From assembly GCF_021130785.1 (NCBI RefSeq), contig NW_025776240.1, forward strand, positions 124,001 to 188,000: 64,000 bases of DNA, given 5' to 3'. Below are positions 21,640-33,530 of this stretch, piece after piece (within the stretch, counting starts at the first letter, position 1; each line of letters starts with the position of its first letter). A program made the translations under genes and the position numbers. A model generated the notes under the pieces. The model worked only from the letters and a program-made list of their open reading frames with translations. It made no database searches and was not told where the DNA came from. This DNA comes from Homalodisca vitripennis (Eukaryota > Arthropoda > Insecta > Hemiptera > Cicadellidae).

Positions 21640-22170
21640 AAACGGTCAGCTGACTCAGTGAACCTTGGAGCTATCGTCCGATTTAACGACAGCTTATCAC
21701 ATTGGTGGACTCATCACGTGGCCCCGTCTATCTGTCTGTCTGTCTTCCGACAGCGTCCCTTGGCCTCGCCAGCGACTTAGTCCGGTGGCAGTCAGACCTC
21801 TGGGTCTCGATGTCCTTCTCTTACACGTTTGTTGTGTCAGTCTCATCTCGGAACTCACCGCCTTATGAAGTAGCAGAAGCAGTTTCATTTTTTTATTTAC
21901 CAAATTGGGTGGGTATTGAACCTGTCTTGTATTTCCCATTGCCTATAGTAGTGCATTTAAGGTTCCGATCCCCTTTTTGTTTTGTTCTGAATCTTTTTCG
22001 TTTGCGATAGACGGATGGGGTTGCTTAAAAATTGCTTCCTGCCCCGATGTCTGTGACTGTTGTTAGTTACTAGAGAGAGGTATCCTAATTGGCATGTTCT
22101 TCCATGGAGTCCAACACAGCCATGGGAGCCCTAAACGAGCTGGAAGTGCCCTTGGATGAACCCAAACATG
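21640..22170 (+). mobile_element. Relic 5' leader of an LTR retrotransposon, copy B
   Basis: This is homologous to 17725-18075, but with a different or inserted middle part (about 21870-22000). TATCACAT is followed by TGGTGGACTC at 21713, the possible LTR/primer-binding-site boundary. An ATG at 22104 opens a short frame (MESNTAMGALNELEVPL) that parallels the one in copy A, so it may be a gag N-terminus. No further retroelement coding sequence follows. Confidence 0.5.
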
Positions 22171-22440
22171 AAGCTAGATTGACATTATTGAGTTGGCATA
22201 AATTATGAACTATTCTTTTATATATATATATATTCTGTCATATCAATATTTTTACAATACATACATAGAAATTTAGGTCATAGTTTGAATTTTAACCTAA
22301 ATTCGTAATACACTAAGCTGCTTTCACATCCGGACTATCATGCACTGGACGATATGTAACCCTCCGACTGGTACCAGAAGAAGGAAGAGACTCCACAATT
22401 CCAATGCCAGTGCTCTTTGCCACTCTGCCAGCTACCACAA

Positions 22441-22650
22441 GAGCAACGCCGAGCACGTCTGCTACTTCGATTGGTGATCACTAAGTGATCGTGCCTTTGC
22501 AAGCAGCCCGCCTTCCAAACCATAGGTGGTTTTATATCACCTTTAAGCCCTTGGTACCTGGGTTAATTTTCAGAGAGGACTTCCTAGCTCTAACTTTACC
22601 TGGTAAAGTAAGAAACTCTTTACCTTCAACTTTTTACCTTTTAACTCCCT
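22441..22650 (+). repeat. Diverged 5S-rRNA-derived SINE, copy 1
   Basis: From AGAGCAACGCCGAGCACG onwards it aligns with the clearer copy at 52723-52962. Shared parts are the 5S-like promoter region, a CACCTTTAAGC body motif, a AGAGAGG(A/G)CTTC..TAGC segment, CCTGGTAAA and a TTTAC-type tail. The first half of the 5S-like head is not recognisable here. The copy is old. Confidence 0.6.
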
Positions 22651-23853
<1,203 letters not shown>

Positions 23854-25564
23854 TTTGAAAAAATAAAACATCATTATTATTATGAGGATGATGGTCGGTT
23901 TTTAATGTGTAGAGCTAAAAATATAGTCTGAGAAAATAACTATATCATATTTCTAACTCTTTTAATACTATCCTATGTGGTCTCTACCAATAGTGTAAAG
24001 GAAAATAATTAAGCATTTATTTAGAAAATTCCTTTACCAAGTTGAAGAGAAACACGTTTGTGCGCTTTGACAATAGAAATTCGCTGTCTCTTAGACTACG
24101 GAGTAGTAACATCGAACAAAATGTAATCTTACATTGTTAAATTGTTATAATCAGATGTTATGTGCAGAGTGTTGTAAAACCGTAACATTTCCAGGGTTAT
24201 CATCTCAAAATTCTCAAACTTCAATCTTAAACAAACACCGTATATGGTTTTAAAGCTCTACTAAAAGGAATCATTAAGGTAAAACGTTTTTTACTGAGAC
24301 AATACATTATACTTATTTAAATAGTTTTCTTTCAAAGGAAAACTAATAATTACAACTGAACAAAATGTGTAACATGGCCCACATTTTATTATTTTCATGT
24401 AAAGCTATTATAGCATTAAACACCTTTTAATTTTAGAGTAAACTATTTAAATCATATACCGTACATTATAAATTTCTATACACTTTTGTTTATGTACCTA
24501 TTCTAACTTTGTTATGTAATTAAATATTTTTAAAATGCATAAACAATGCTGTATTTTTGTAATTTGAACCGAAGTAAGATACGTAGTATACATAATGTAA
24601 ATTAAGTAACTAGTAAGTTCCTTGCATAAACCAAAGTTTTAAAGAGTTGTAGCACTATGTGTAGGATTTGTTTTAATATAGAAAACCAGAGAGGGTATGT
24701 AAAGAAGTCCCAGAACAGGTAAAAAAATTTTACAGGATCTGTAGCAATGATAACGCTCAAAGTACAATCAGTGGAAAAGTTCAGTCTGTGGCAACTCATC
24801 TCATTATAACTTTCATTCATTGCGAACGATATTTTCAATAGAGGTTGTTTTCAACAAACTCTGACTCCGTATATAAATATTGATAAGTTTAACTACTGAA
24901 ATAAAAGTGTATTTTTATATTTGTCTGATTTTTACGGTTTGGTAGTTCATAATAAAATAACTACTAACTATAATATGTAGCATAATTTTATGACTCAAGG
25001 AACAATAGATTTATAAAGACACAATCATTGTATGAACAGGAAAACATTGTATATAGACATATCTAATGTACTCAACAAATGGTCTATTATATAAACGAAC
25101 GGATCACTGAATGAAACTAGTAATGGTAATATATGATAACCAAGATATTTGTATTGCTAGGTCCTTAGACTTCCTGTAAACAATGAGTGATTGGCCTGAT
25201 TTCGTACAGCATCGTCTATTAATGACCCTTCCAATATTTGATAAAACTTTCACTAAAATAACCATTACATTGTTTTTAATAACTTTCCAACATAATAGCT
25301 TTGGATCCAAGAGAAACATGTGCACTGTATAAGGAAACAAGCTGGTTTTTTTTAGAGGAAGTTATCCTTTGAAAGATATCAATCATCAGCAATGCAAAGT
25401 AAAACTCCACGATAAAAATGACAAGTAACAAAAGGGTTAAAAATATGAAGCTAATATGTTATATCAGTTTATATTTGTTATGATTAGATGAACTTAAGAC
25501 AGAACGGCATATACATAAAAGATATTTACATGATTTTCAGGTAATATGTAATATTTATATACGC
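23854..25564. other. AT-rich intergenic sequence
   Basis: Nothing recognisable as a gene or element was seen. Confidence 0.4.
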
Positions 25565-26349
25565 GTTTTTAGGTTGATAGAATTTCTTTTAATTTCTTAA
25601 TAATCGTTCCTGTATATCATAGTGTTTGAGTGGATTTGCTAGCGCAGATAATTGCCCAGCTTTATACAAATAAGGCTTTCTCTTATCCATTAGCACCGTT
25701 GTTTTGTTACCATACTACAACGAATATGTGTCAAAAATAATGTTAAATTATACTTCATTAGATGAAATCCAACTGAAATAAAGGAATAAAGGAAGTAAAG
25801 AGGAAAATAATGTGTTTGTCAGACTTCGTGTTACTGCTTCAATGCTATGCCTTAACTACCAATATAGTGTAAGTTATGGCCAATCTCACCTCCTAAACCA
25901 ATCATGACGACATGGTAAACCTTTCATTCATATATAGATGGATCTCACGGAATAGATTAAAATTATAATATGCATAATGGATAAGAGAAAGCATTACTTG
26001 TATTAAGATGGAGAGTATGGCGTTCATCTGCTTCAACCATTATATATAAATATCAAATGTATTATATTCAGTATAATTACATTGATAGTTATATAACTTT
26101 CCACTTAATTATTATTCTTAAATAGAATATATTGCTATAGTCTAATAGGTGTGCAACTTCATAGTTAGCACAGTTAAAACATCTCCAATTAAAATGTTAT
26201 AAATATGCCAAATTTATTAGGGTTATCTAATCTGCAATTATTTAAAGTTGAGAACTATTAATGTAAAATTATATTTGGCATTTATTTTTATATTAATAAA
26301 AAAATCTATGAAATCTAAATTGTTTACGAAAAAAATTTATATATATATA

Positions 26350-26656
26350 CTGTATATATATATTCCCGGCGGAGCAAGTACTTTTTGTGATTCAATGTTT
26401 ATTGAAATTAAATAAGGCTATTGCCATTTATCCAATTTAATGTAAATAAAAGTCGTTTGACAGGTATTTGGTCTTCCGATCATATGTTAGTTTGCTTATT
26501 TAAACCCATATGTGACAGATACGGCCAAATACAAAATAATTGAATCGGAAAAAGTAAGCGCTCTGTGGTGTAATGGTAGCACATTCACCCGGCAAGTGAG
26601 AGATCCGGGTTCGATTCCCGGCGGAGCAAGTATTTTTTGTGATTCAATGTTTATTG

Positions 26657-26695
<39 letters not shown>

Positions 26696-26752
26696 TCTTT
26701 GATGTAGTCCTTTCCAGACTTTGGCAGAAATCGGTAGATTGCAACAGCAAAT
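26350..26752. mobile_element. Insertion in duplicated segment carrying a tRNA-like SINE and an inverted copy of its surroundings
   Basis: Copy 2 of the duplicated segment lacks these bases, so this is an insertion. Within it a 49-bp stretch beginning ATTCCCGGCGGAGCAAGTA occurs twice in direct orientation (26362-26410 and 26614-26662). The part from about 26374 to 26550 is the inverted counterpart of 26975-27151, forming a large imperfect inverted repeat of some 175 bp per arm. The insertion ends in a (TA)n run and a short unique tail. Confidence 0.7.
26559..26629 (+). ncRNA. tRNA-like sequence heading a SINE-like repeat
   Basis: The 71 nt fold like a tRNA: acceptor pairing GCTCTG/CGGAGC, D-arm GTGT..GCAC with an ATGG loop, anticodon stem TTCAC/GTGAG, and a perfect T-arm CCGGG-TTCGATT-CCCGG containing a polymerase III B-box (GGTTCGATTCC). 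The anticodon loop reads CCGGCAA, so U33 is absent and the putative anticodon GGC is doubtful. The 7th acceptor pair is mismatched. A partial second copy and the attached repeat body suggest a SINE head rather than a working tRNA gene. Confidence 0.5.
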
Positions 26753-26915
26753 TTAGACATATTTTAGTTTTAATTTGAAGCCCACTGTGAACCAGGAATA
26801 GATTTAAAAAGCAATTATGGCAAATAAAAATGTTTCAAATTTAACTGAGAACAATAGTTTGTAAAAACAAAATGTATACATATATATAGATAAATAAATA
26901 AATAAGAATAAATAA

Positions 26916-26963
<48 letters not shown>

Positions 26964-26974
26964 TTAAATTATTT

Positions 26975-27151
26975 TGTATTTGGCTTTTTCTTTCACATAT
27001 GTGTTTAAATAACCAAACTAACATATGATAGGGAAATCAAATACCTGTCAAATGACTTTATATATATATTCATTAAATAAATTTGTATAAGTGGCAATAG
27101 CCTAATTTAATTGAATTTCAATAAACATTGAATCCCAAAAAGTACTTGCTC
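26975..27151. repeat. Right arm of a large inverted repeat
   Basis: Reverse-complementary to about 26374-26550, with the shared core containing CAAACTAACATATGAT, ATACCTGTCAAA, GGCAATAGCC and CAATAAACATTGAATC. It is present in both copies of the duplicated segment (also 58605-58812), so this arm is the older one. Confidence 0.75.
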
Positions 27152-27520
27152 AAAAAGTAAAATGTAAAGTGTATCACATATATCACATTAAATGTTACAT
27201 TTCTTTGTAATATGACACTTGTCATATCCAATATTATTTATCATCGTTTCTAAAGACTATCCTAGTTTACGTCAATGTTGTGTATTCATCGCATAATTAA
27301 ATGAAATAGTTAATAACGTTTTAGAGAAGAGAACTGAAATAGTGTATACATGTGCAAATCGTTCCTGGTTATTTAAATTGATTATTCTGAACAAAATAAA
27401 TTAAGGTTAAATCATTTCTAAAAAAGGAAAGGTTAGGATTAAAACGGGTACAAAATTCTATATAAAATACATAAGTATTATAAAAAACACAATGAGTCAA
27501 TTCCATTAGTTGCTGTTATT

Positions 27521-30391
27521 GTCAAGTTCTCAAAGTGATTATCTTGAGAGCGCCACTTGGTGATTTCGAAGATAGCTTCTTGTGTGGATGTTTCAGTTTT
27601 AGTTGCAATGCATGATTTTTGAGCTTGTTAAAAAATTAGTTTCACTTAATTATAATCATTTATTAGAATAAACTGTGTACGTGTAAAATGAGATGCAATG
27701 TATTTTCTTTGACTCTTTCATTACTATGAAGACTAAAGTTTTAGTACAATTTACCGAGACCTGGGGGATAGACTTCTATTATCATTAAAATTACATTACA
27801 ATTAAAATGATATAATTTTGTGTTATTTTCATACTATGTACTGAGTACGTTAATAGCACATTTATTTATATAGTTATTATATACATTTTATTTTTTTGAA
27901 ACCTGATTTTCTTTTTTGTTTAGGTTTATATTTTAATAGCGTAAGTGACATTTAATCCGGTTGTACCGCTGTGGCTTTAAATTAGTGTTTGTTGTTTAGT
28001 TTTGTATTATACTTTTGTGGTCTCTGTTGAATGTTTTTCTCATCGATGGAAAGTTACAACACATCTTGTATAGAGTAAACATCTGTTGTGTAATTTTTAT
28101 AAACATTCTAGAACATATTATCAAACTTTCAATCTTTTTAACATAAAGAAAAATTCTAGAAATTAAATTAAGGCATTTTTCTATAAAATATATAAATATC
28201 CTAAGGTTAAACAAAATTCATTTATAAGACAGAATAATTTCTAAGTACCATTATTATTGTTCGCATTGTATTTTACAGAATGTCTTCTACAAAAGAGGTT
28301 GTTTTAAAATATAACTAAAAAAAATTATGGTTGCCTGTAAAGTCGGTTTTACGGGCGGAGATTTTACTTGTCAACGTCTTTTTCTCGGTAGAATATTTAT
28401 TGATTTGAATATTATTAAATTGCACAATAGGAACAAGGAATTGAATGAAAATAAGAATTTCACAAATTTTAACTATAGAAATATATTTTGTTTACTAAAA
28501 CATTGTACATAATTTGAAATTAATTAAAATTTGTTATTGTAAATGGTAAAGTTGAATAAAACATTTACTAAAATTGGAATTTGAAATTCTTGCTAAACAC
28601 AGTTAAATTCTAACTCCGCGCGTGGTGATTGGTCGGTTTAGTTCGTTTGTTTGGTCGCACTGTTATGACAGGTTAGAGGTTATAATTTGTTATTTTAAAT
28701 GTTTGACTAGCAATACGCGCTGTTTCTTCTCAATCGACTGAATTACGATTGATTGCAGAGTGATTTAAACTAATAATTTACTTAACACTATCAACATTTG
28801 TCAATAGTATGACATAACCTATAAACTCAGTTTCTCAACTTTTGTGTCAATCTAACAATTAATCAATCAATCATAGTTTACGATAATGAAATATCAGTGT
28901 ACAATTATTTACCTTTATTGTTGTAGTTGTTGTAAATGACGAATCTAAGCACTCCACATTTTCACGAATAAACATAGTTATCTGCTTTATCCTGTGCGGA
29001 TCCCGTGCGGCGGACCCACTGGACGGGCATCGTAACGTTACCGGGCGTTACACTTTTTCATGAGTGACTCCGAGCCGTAACCTAATTTAAGACGTTGTCA
29101 CGTAAAAATTGTATATCTTAAAAATCCAAATATACAAGTAAACGCGTAGGAACCATGACACATCAGAATGCTATAAAACTTGCCGAATTATTGTTGCGTA
29201 ATTATTGTTTGCATAAAAGCTACTTATTACTGGCTTAATAGAAATTAGACTAATTTAATGAGGAGATATAAACGTCAAAATTTGTCACCCTGTCTTGTTA
29301 TAGTAGGGGAATCTTCATTATGCTTATCTTATAGTTTATTATCATTACCACAGTAGAAAAAAATAATAACTAGCTATTATGATTAATAGATTTTAAATAT
29401 TACCATTACATTAAAATAAAAGAAATAAATTGCCTTTGAGCAGAAAGCCAATCTGGACAGTATAAAAACAATACTTGACGTTTCTTGAAATCGATACAGG
29501 AAATTTTCTAAGAAAGAAATGGAACTTCAGCCACTCCAGTTATAATTAAAAAAGACTAACTATTATTATATTATATTTATCAAGCTACCGGACATATCAG
29601 AACCGTCGGATAGCTATATTAAGAGACTCAAAACCAGTTAGTATAAAACTCAATATTAAAACATATAGCCTAACTATTCCTACTCATACAACACATTTCA
29701 TGGCTACTTGGTGTGAAGACGTATATTATTTAAACACTGATATGAAACCTAATGTAATGAACATGAATATGACGTATCATGTAGTAAGATATCTCGGTAA
29801 ACATTTCATCTGTTGAAATCTTGCATGAAAATACATTTCTAAATATATATGAATGAGTTCTATGATAGTACATTTCGAATTATGGAATTTGCCTGGCGTA
29901 ATAAAGTATTCTGATAGTTATAATAAATTCAGTAGTAAATGAATGTTTAAAACGTTGGCACTTATCGAATTTACAAACTTAAACCGCTTTCAAGTAGGAG
30001 AAAGGCTAATTTAAATCTTATTACCTTGGATTGTAATTACACAGTAGATAACTGAACTTGAAAGCTATCTACGTTCCTCTCCAACAAGTACGTAATTTAA
30101 CGATAGTATATAAACTCAGTTCTGCGTTAGGAACCGTATTGCTTTTACAATTACAACACAGACAAACCTGTTACAAATTACCCATTAATTCAATTAACAG
30201 GTATCTATTATTTATGTACTTTTTAGTACTAACTATGCAATATATTGCTTGTAGAATTAATTTGGAAGCGCGTTTTGTTATAAAAGTGTTATTAGTTAAG
30301 TATGAATATTATATTTCAAGTAATTCGATCTTACACCACTTAATAGTAAAATAATCTAATAATATTAGTTATTAGATAATATGCAAGTAAT
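27521..30391. other. AT-rich intergenic sequence with two GC-richer patches
   Basis: No gene is supported. The patch at about 28612-28650 (CGCGCGTGGTGATTGGTCGG, including a CCAAT-type ATTGG) and the one at about 28995-29060 (CGTAACGTTACCGGGCGTTAC) stand out from the background. They could be a promoter or ends of an unrecognised element. Nothing coding follows them that I can support. Confidence 0.3.
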
Positions 30392-30414
30392 TTAATGATA
30401 GAGCGTACAAGGCA

Positions 30415-30494
30415 CTGCCGGCAGGACGTTACGTTCTCATTTGAGGACGTAATTCAACTGCTTACACGAAGACGAAAAGTCCTGCTGGCAGGAC
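30415..30494. repeat. Left subterminal palindromic repeats of the piggyBac element
   Basis: The motif GTCCTGCTGGCAGGAC is present at 30479-30494, and a half-related GCCGGCAGGAC lies near 30417. Matching motifs occur in the right end. In this superfamily subterminal repeats commonly bind transposase, which is the likely role. Confidence 0.7.
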
Positions 30495-31120
30495 CGTTCT
30501 TGGTCCCATTAGAAAGAGGGAAATGTAACGAATTAGCGCATGCAAGTCTGAAAGTTGGTAGCTCTCACCGTTCTGAAATGGCGGCCACGCGGCGATTATA
30601 GGAAAGGGTGACCGTGTGTATGTTTTCGCTACTTATTTTGATACTCCAAATAGTGGAAATGCAATGGAGTCGCTCGTTATTTGGTAGTAGTTATGATACC
30701 ACTAAGTGTAATGGTACTGTAATTAAAGTGACGTGTAGTTGGGGCAACAGTTCTGTGGGACATTGAGAAAAACACAACTACATGTTTGCTAAAAGACTTG
30801 TTCTCGAGTGATGGTCGAGCTGTCATCGCTGCCGGTGTGACGCCTGCTGCCAGCGCCGCTAAGGCCTACCCCGCCAGCTCATATCACCTGCAACGCTATC
30901 AGGTAAGAGAAAATAATTTTCACTTTCTACCATTTATTAATAGTTGATAAATTAAAACTGGGTTTCTTAGTATATTTTTGGTCTTACTTTGAATAGTAAA
31001 GGTATTCATTACCAGGATAGTTTCAAAGGAGACAAGTATAGATGACGGACTTTTGGCACACGTAAATCGTAATATTTGTCACATTAACAGTTCGGATAAA
31101 TGTTTGTTTATTATTAAAAA

Positions 31121-31160
31121 GGCATCATCTGAAAACAATTTCTTTGTTTCAGATGATGCC
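31121..31160. repeat. Perfect 14-bp inverted repeat overlapping a putative splice acceptor
   Basis: GGCATCATCTGAAA (31121-31134) pairs perfectly with TTTCAGATGATGCC (31147-31160) across a 12-nt loop. The right arm contains TTTCAG, a good 3' splice site. A donor-like CAGGTAAGAG lies at about 30900-30909, so an intron from 30903 to 31151 in the transposase leader is plausible. Confidence 0.6.
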
Positions 31161-32962
31161 CAGAAAAGTAAAAGGAGGAAGACTATCGTTCAACTGGACC
31201 AGTGCTGAAAAACAGTTCGTCGTCATCATCATCCGATGAATCTAATGATGAAGATGAAGACCTTGATAGCGGATCAAACAATATTATTGATCTACCTGCA
31301 GGCGCAGAGGAAATCTATAATAATTCAAAACTTAGTTTTAGTTAATGACACTGAGTGGGACTTTGGTAAACATGTAAATATTGATCAATTCAAGGACCAT
31401 CAATACAAAACCTCGTTTTCACTTGCTCAATTACTAATGGAAAAATTTCTATCCCTATTTTAGTTTGTTCAAATGCTCATTTGAGGGATAGAAGAAAACC
31501 AATTTCGAGAAATGAGTTTTTCAAGTCAATTGGTATTTTTTACGCCATGAGTATAAATATGTTAGCGGTCCGCCGCAAACTACTGGTCTACGGAAACCGA
31601 CGGCCTCTTTCCTGCTCCAGCTTTTGGTTCTAGGTTTGGGATTGGTCTGCATCGTTTTGAAGAAATTTTAATGGCAATGGCATTTGCCATGCCTGAAGAT
31701 AAAAGGAATGGAGATAGGCGGTATCAATTTAGGCCTCTCATCAACATGTCCATAACACATTGGAGGCAGAGTTTTTCCCCAGGTTTCAAATTAACTGTAG
31801 ATGAATGCATGTTTGCTTGGTACGGGAAAGGCAACAACCGTGAAAATGGCATGCCTGCTGTGATGTAAATTAAAAAGGAAACCTAAAGGAGTTGGTTGTG
31901 AAGAAAAAAACTATTTGTGATAGCACATCAAGAATCATGATTGGGTTGGAAATCAATGAGGAGAAAGAAGAAATGAAAAATAAAAAATATGGCAAAAGGA
32001 CTTTGGTGCCGGAACTGCAACAAACGCTACGATTGACTAAAACCGTGGCATGGAACTGGTCGAATAGTTGTAGGAGATTCTTGGTTTTCTTCTGTAAAGA
32101 CCAGTATTCAGTTAAAGGAAAGAGGTTTGTATTTTTTAGGGATGGTTAAAACCGCCTATAGAAAACTATCCTCTGAAGCAAACTGTCCTGAGGTGCCCTA
32201 AGGAAAAGGGGTCGTTTATATCAGCTACAGCAAGCTCGGAAAATGTAGATCTTTATTTGTGTAGGATGGGAGAGACCGTAAGGTTCATACGTTTGTAGGT
32301 ACCTGCTCTACAACTTTACCTGGAAAACCATGTACAAAAAAAATATTTATGATGACGACGGAAAAACCTTACACCAAAGAAAGTAGTACGTCCAAAAACT
32401 AGTAGAAGCTTACTTCATGGGAGCTCCTGCCATAGACATACATAACCACATTCACCAAGATGGACTAGCACTAGAAACGGTGTGGCAAAACTCAACAGTG
32501 GCATCATAGAATGTTTGCTTGTATATTTGGTATTATAGAAACTAATGCCTTTTTAGCATATAACCTTCACAGACCTGCCCCTTGAAAAGAAGTCTCACAC
32601 AGACTTCACTAAGGCACTAGCCTTGCAATTAATAAAAAACCCAATTTGGCCTTCCACCAGAAACAAGACCTGCAGAACCTTTGTTTAATCGATGAAGTGG
32701 AATTTACCTGTGGAGGTAATCTCGCACGTCCTTGTTAACCTTTCTAAAGAAGACAAACGGAAGCGAGTTCAAAGGAAAGTGTCTAATCTGCTCGAGAGTG
32801 CACGGAAAGCAAGTGAAAGCAAGCTACTTTTGCAATAAATGCAGACCTAATGCTGTCATGTGTAGCCCACAAACTGGCAGAGATTGTTTTGAATACCATA
32901 TAAAAATGGTATACCCTTACGTCGTAAGAACTAGATATGTATTGAAAAATATGACTATATAG
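31152..32962 (+). pseudogene. Degraded piggyBac transposase
   Basis: Pieces in several frames give a piggyBac (DDE_Tnp_1_7) transposase order. First comes an acidic Ser/Asp/Glu N-terminal segment (about 31215-31290). A region with GIGLHRFEEIL leads into LTVDECMFAW (31792-31821), which holds the first catalytic Asp. Next are ICDSTSRIMIGLEI (about 31911) for the second Asp and VVGDSWFSS (about 32064) for the third. A C-terminal cysteine-rich zinc-ribbon-like part (CLIC...CNKC...C...C) lies in 32732-32962. Stops and phase changes separate these parts, for example after 31868 and 32149, so no intact protein is made. Confidence 0.85.
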
Positions 32963-33379
32963 CTATCAAGATAGAAATCATACTTTTTTGAATTTTAGTT
33001 CTTTGAGATAGCTAAACATATTAGAAAATAAGTCCCAAGATTTTCAATATCTTTCCTAAGTATATGAATACATAATGAATTTTACTAATTAATTGAAATA
33101 CTTAATAAAGTTTTCTTGGGTAGATCTTAATTTTTACTTACTTATCTATACTTTTAATTTATTCATGTATTCTCTCTCTGTTGTGTAACGGAACAAGTTT
33201 ATACTTCGTATGTTTATACATTTATTTTTTACATTTATAAAATAGATTACAAGGCAGTTGTTGTATTAGTCAGTAAGAGTCATATTAAACAGTTTTACAA
33301 AAAATTACAGTAGTTTATTGTTCGCCCAACACCACATCTGAAGTATTACTGCCACTAATGCGCTCTGGTTACCAAAAGT

Positions 33380-33507
33380 ACTGCCGGAAGGACGCGTCCT
33401 GCTGGAAGGACAGTTCAAACATTCGCCATAAGTGCCTTAAGTCCTGCTGGCAGGACGCAACGCTGCGTACAAAAAGTACTTCCGGAAGGTCCTTCCAGCA
33501 GGACGTG
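33380..33507. repeat. Right subterminal palindromic repeats of the piggyBac element
   Basis: The zone has CTGCCGGAAGGAC followed by GTCCTGCTGGAAGGAC, then GTCCTGCTGGCAGGAC (about 33440-33455), then CTTCCGGAAGGTCC and CCAGCAGGACG. These are variants of the same palindrome seen at the left end, more numerous here. They probably bind transposase or form cruciforms. Confidence 0.75.
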
Positions 33508-33530
33508 GGACTGTACGCTCTATCATTAAT

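Larger units (their letters stand above)
25565..27520. repeat. Long duplicated segment, copy 1 (partner at 57606-58844 and 63655-64000)
   Basis: The segment aligns with the second copy from about the AATTTCTTTTAATTTCTTAA stretch onwards, at roughly 95% identity by eye. The pairing continues to the window edge in copy 2, so the true right end is not seen. Relative to copy 2 it carries an extra about 400 bp at 26350-26752. It has no credible gene. It could be a segmental duplication or a large, mostly non-coding repeat family. Confidence 0.9.
30396..33526 (+). mobile_element. piggyBac-superfamily DNA transposon with exact TTAA flanks
   Basis: The 3,131-bp element is bounded by TTAA at 30392-30395 and 33527-33530. 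It has 14-bp perfect terminal inverted repeats, TGATAGAGCGTACA at the left and its complement at the right. GC-rich subterminal zones carry repeated palindromes. The inside holds a decayed plus-strand piggyBac transposase. Typical piggyBac ends start with CCC or CCY, so TGATAG ends are unusual. It is complete in outline but lacks a working transposase. Confidence 0.9.

Noticed and set aside
26559..26629. Functional tRNA gene
   Set aside because: Position 33 is not U, the terminal acceptor pair is mismatched, and the 3' part is duplicated and fused to a repeat body, so a SINE head is more likely.
26512..26778. 88-codon frame on the plus strand
   Set aside because: It runs across the tRNA-like sequence and a (TA)n run; it is not protein-like.
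30058..30354. 98-codon frame just upstream of the piggyBac element
   Set aside because: No motif, no relation to the element and no extension by neighbouring exons.
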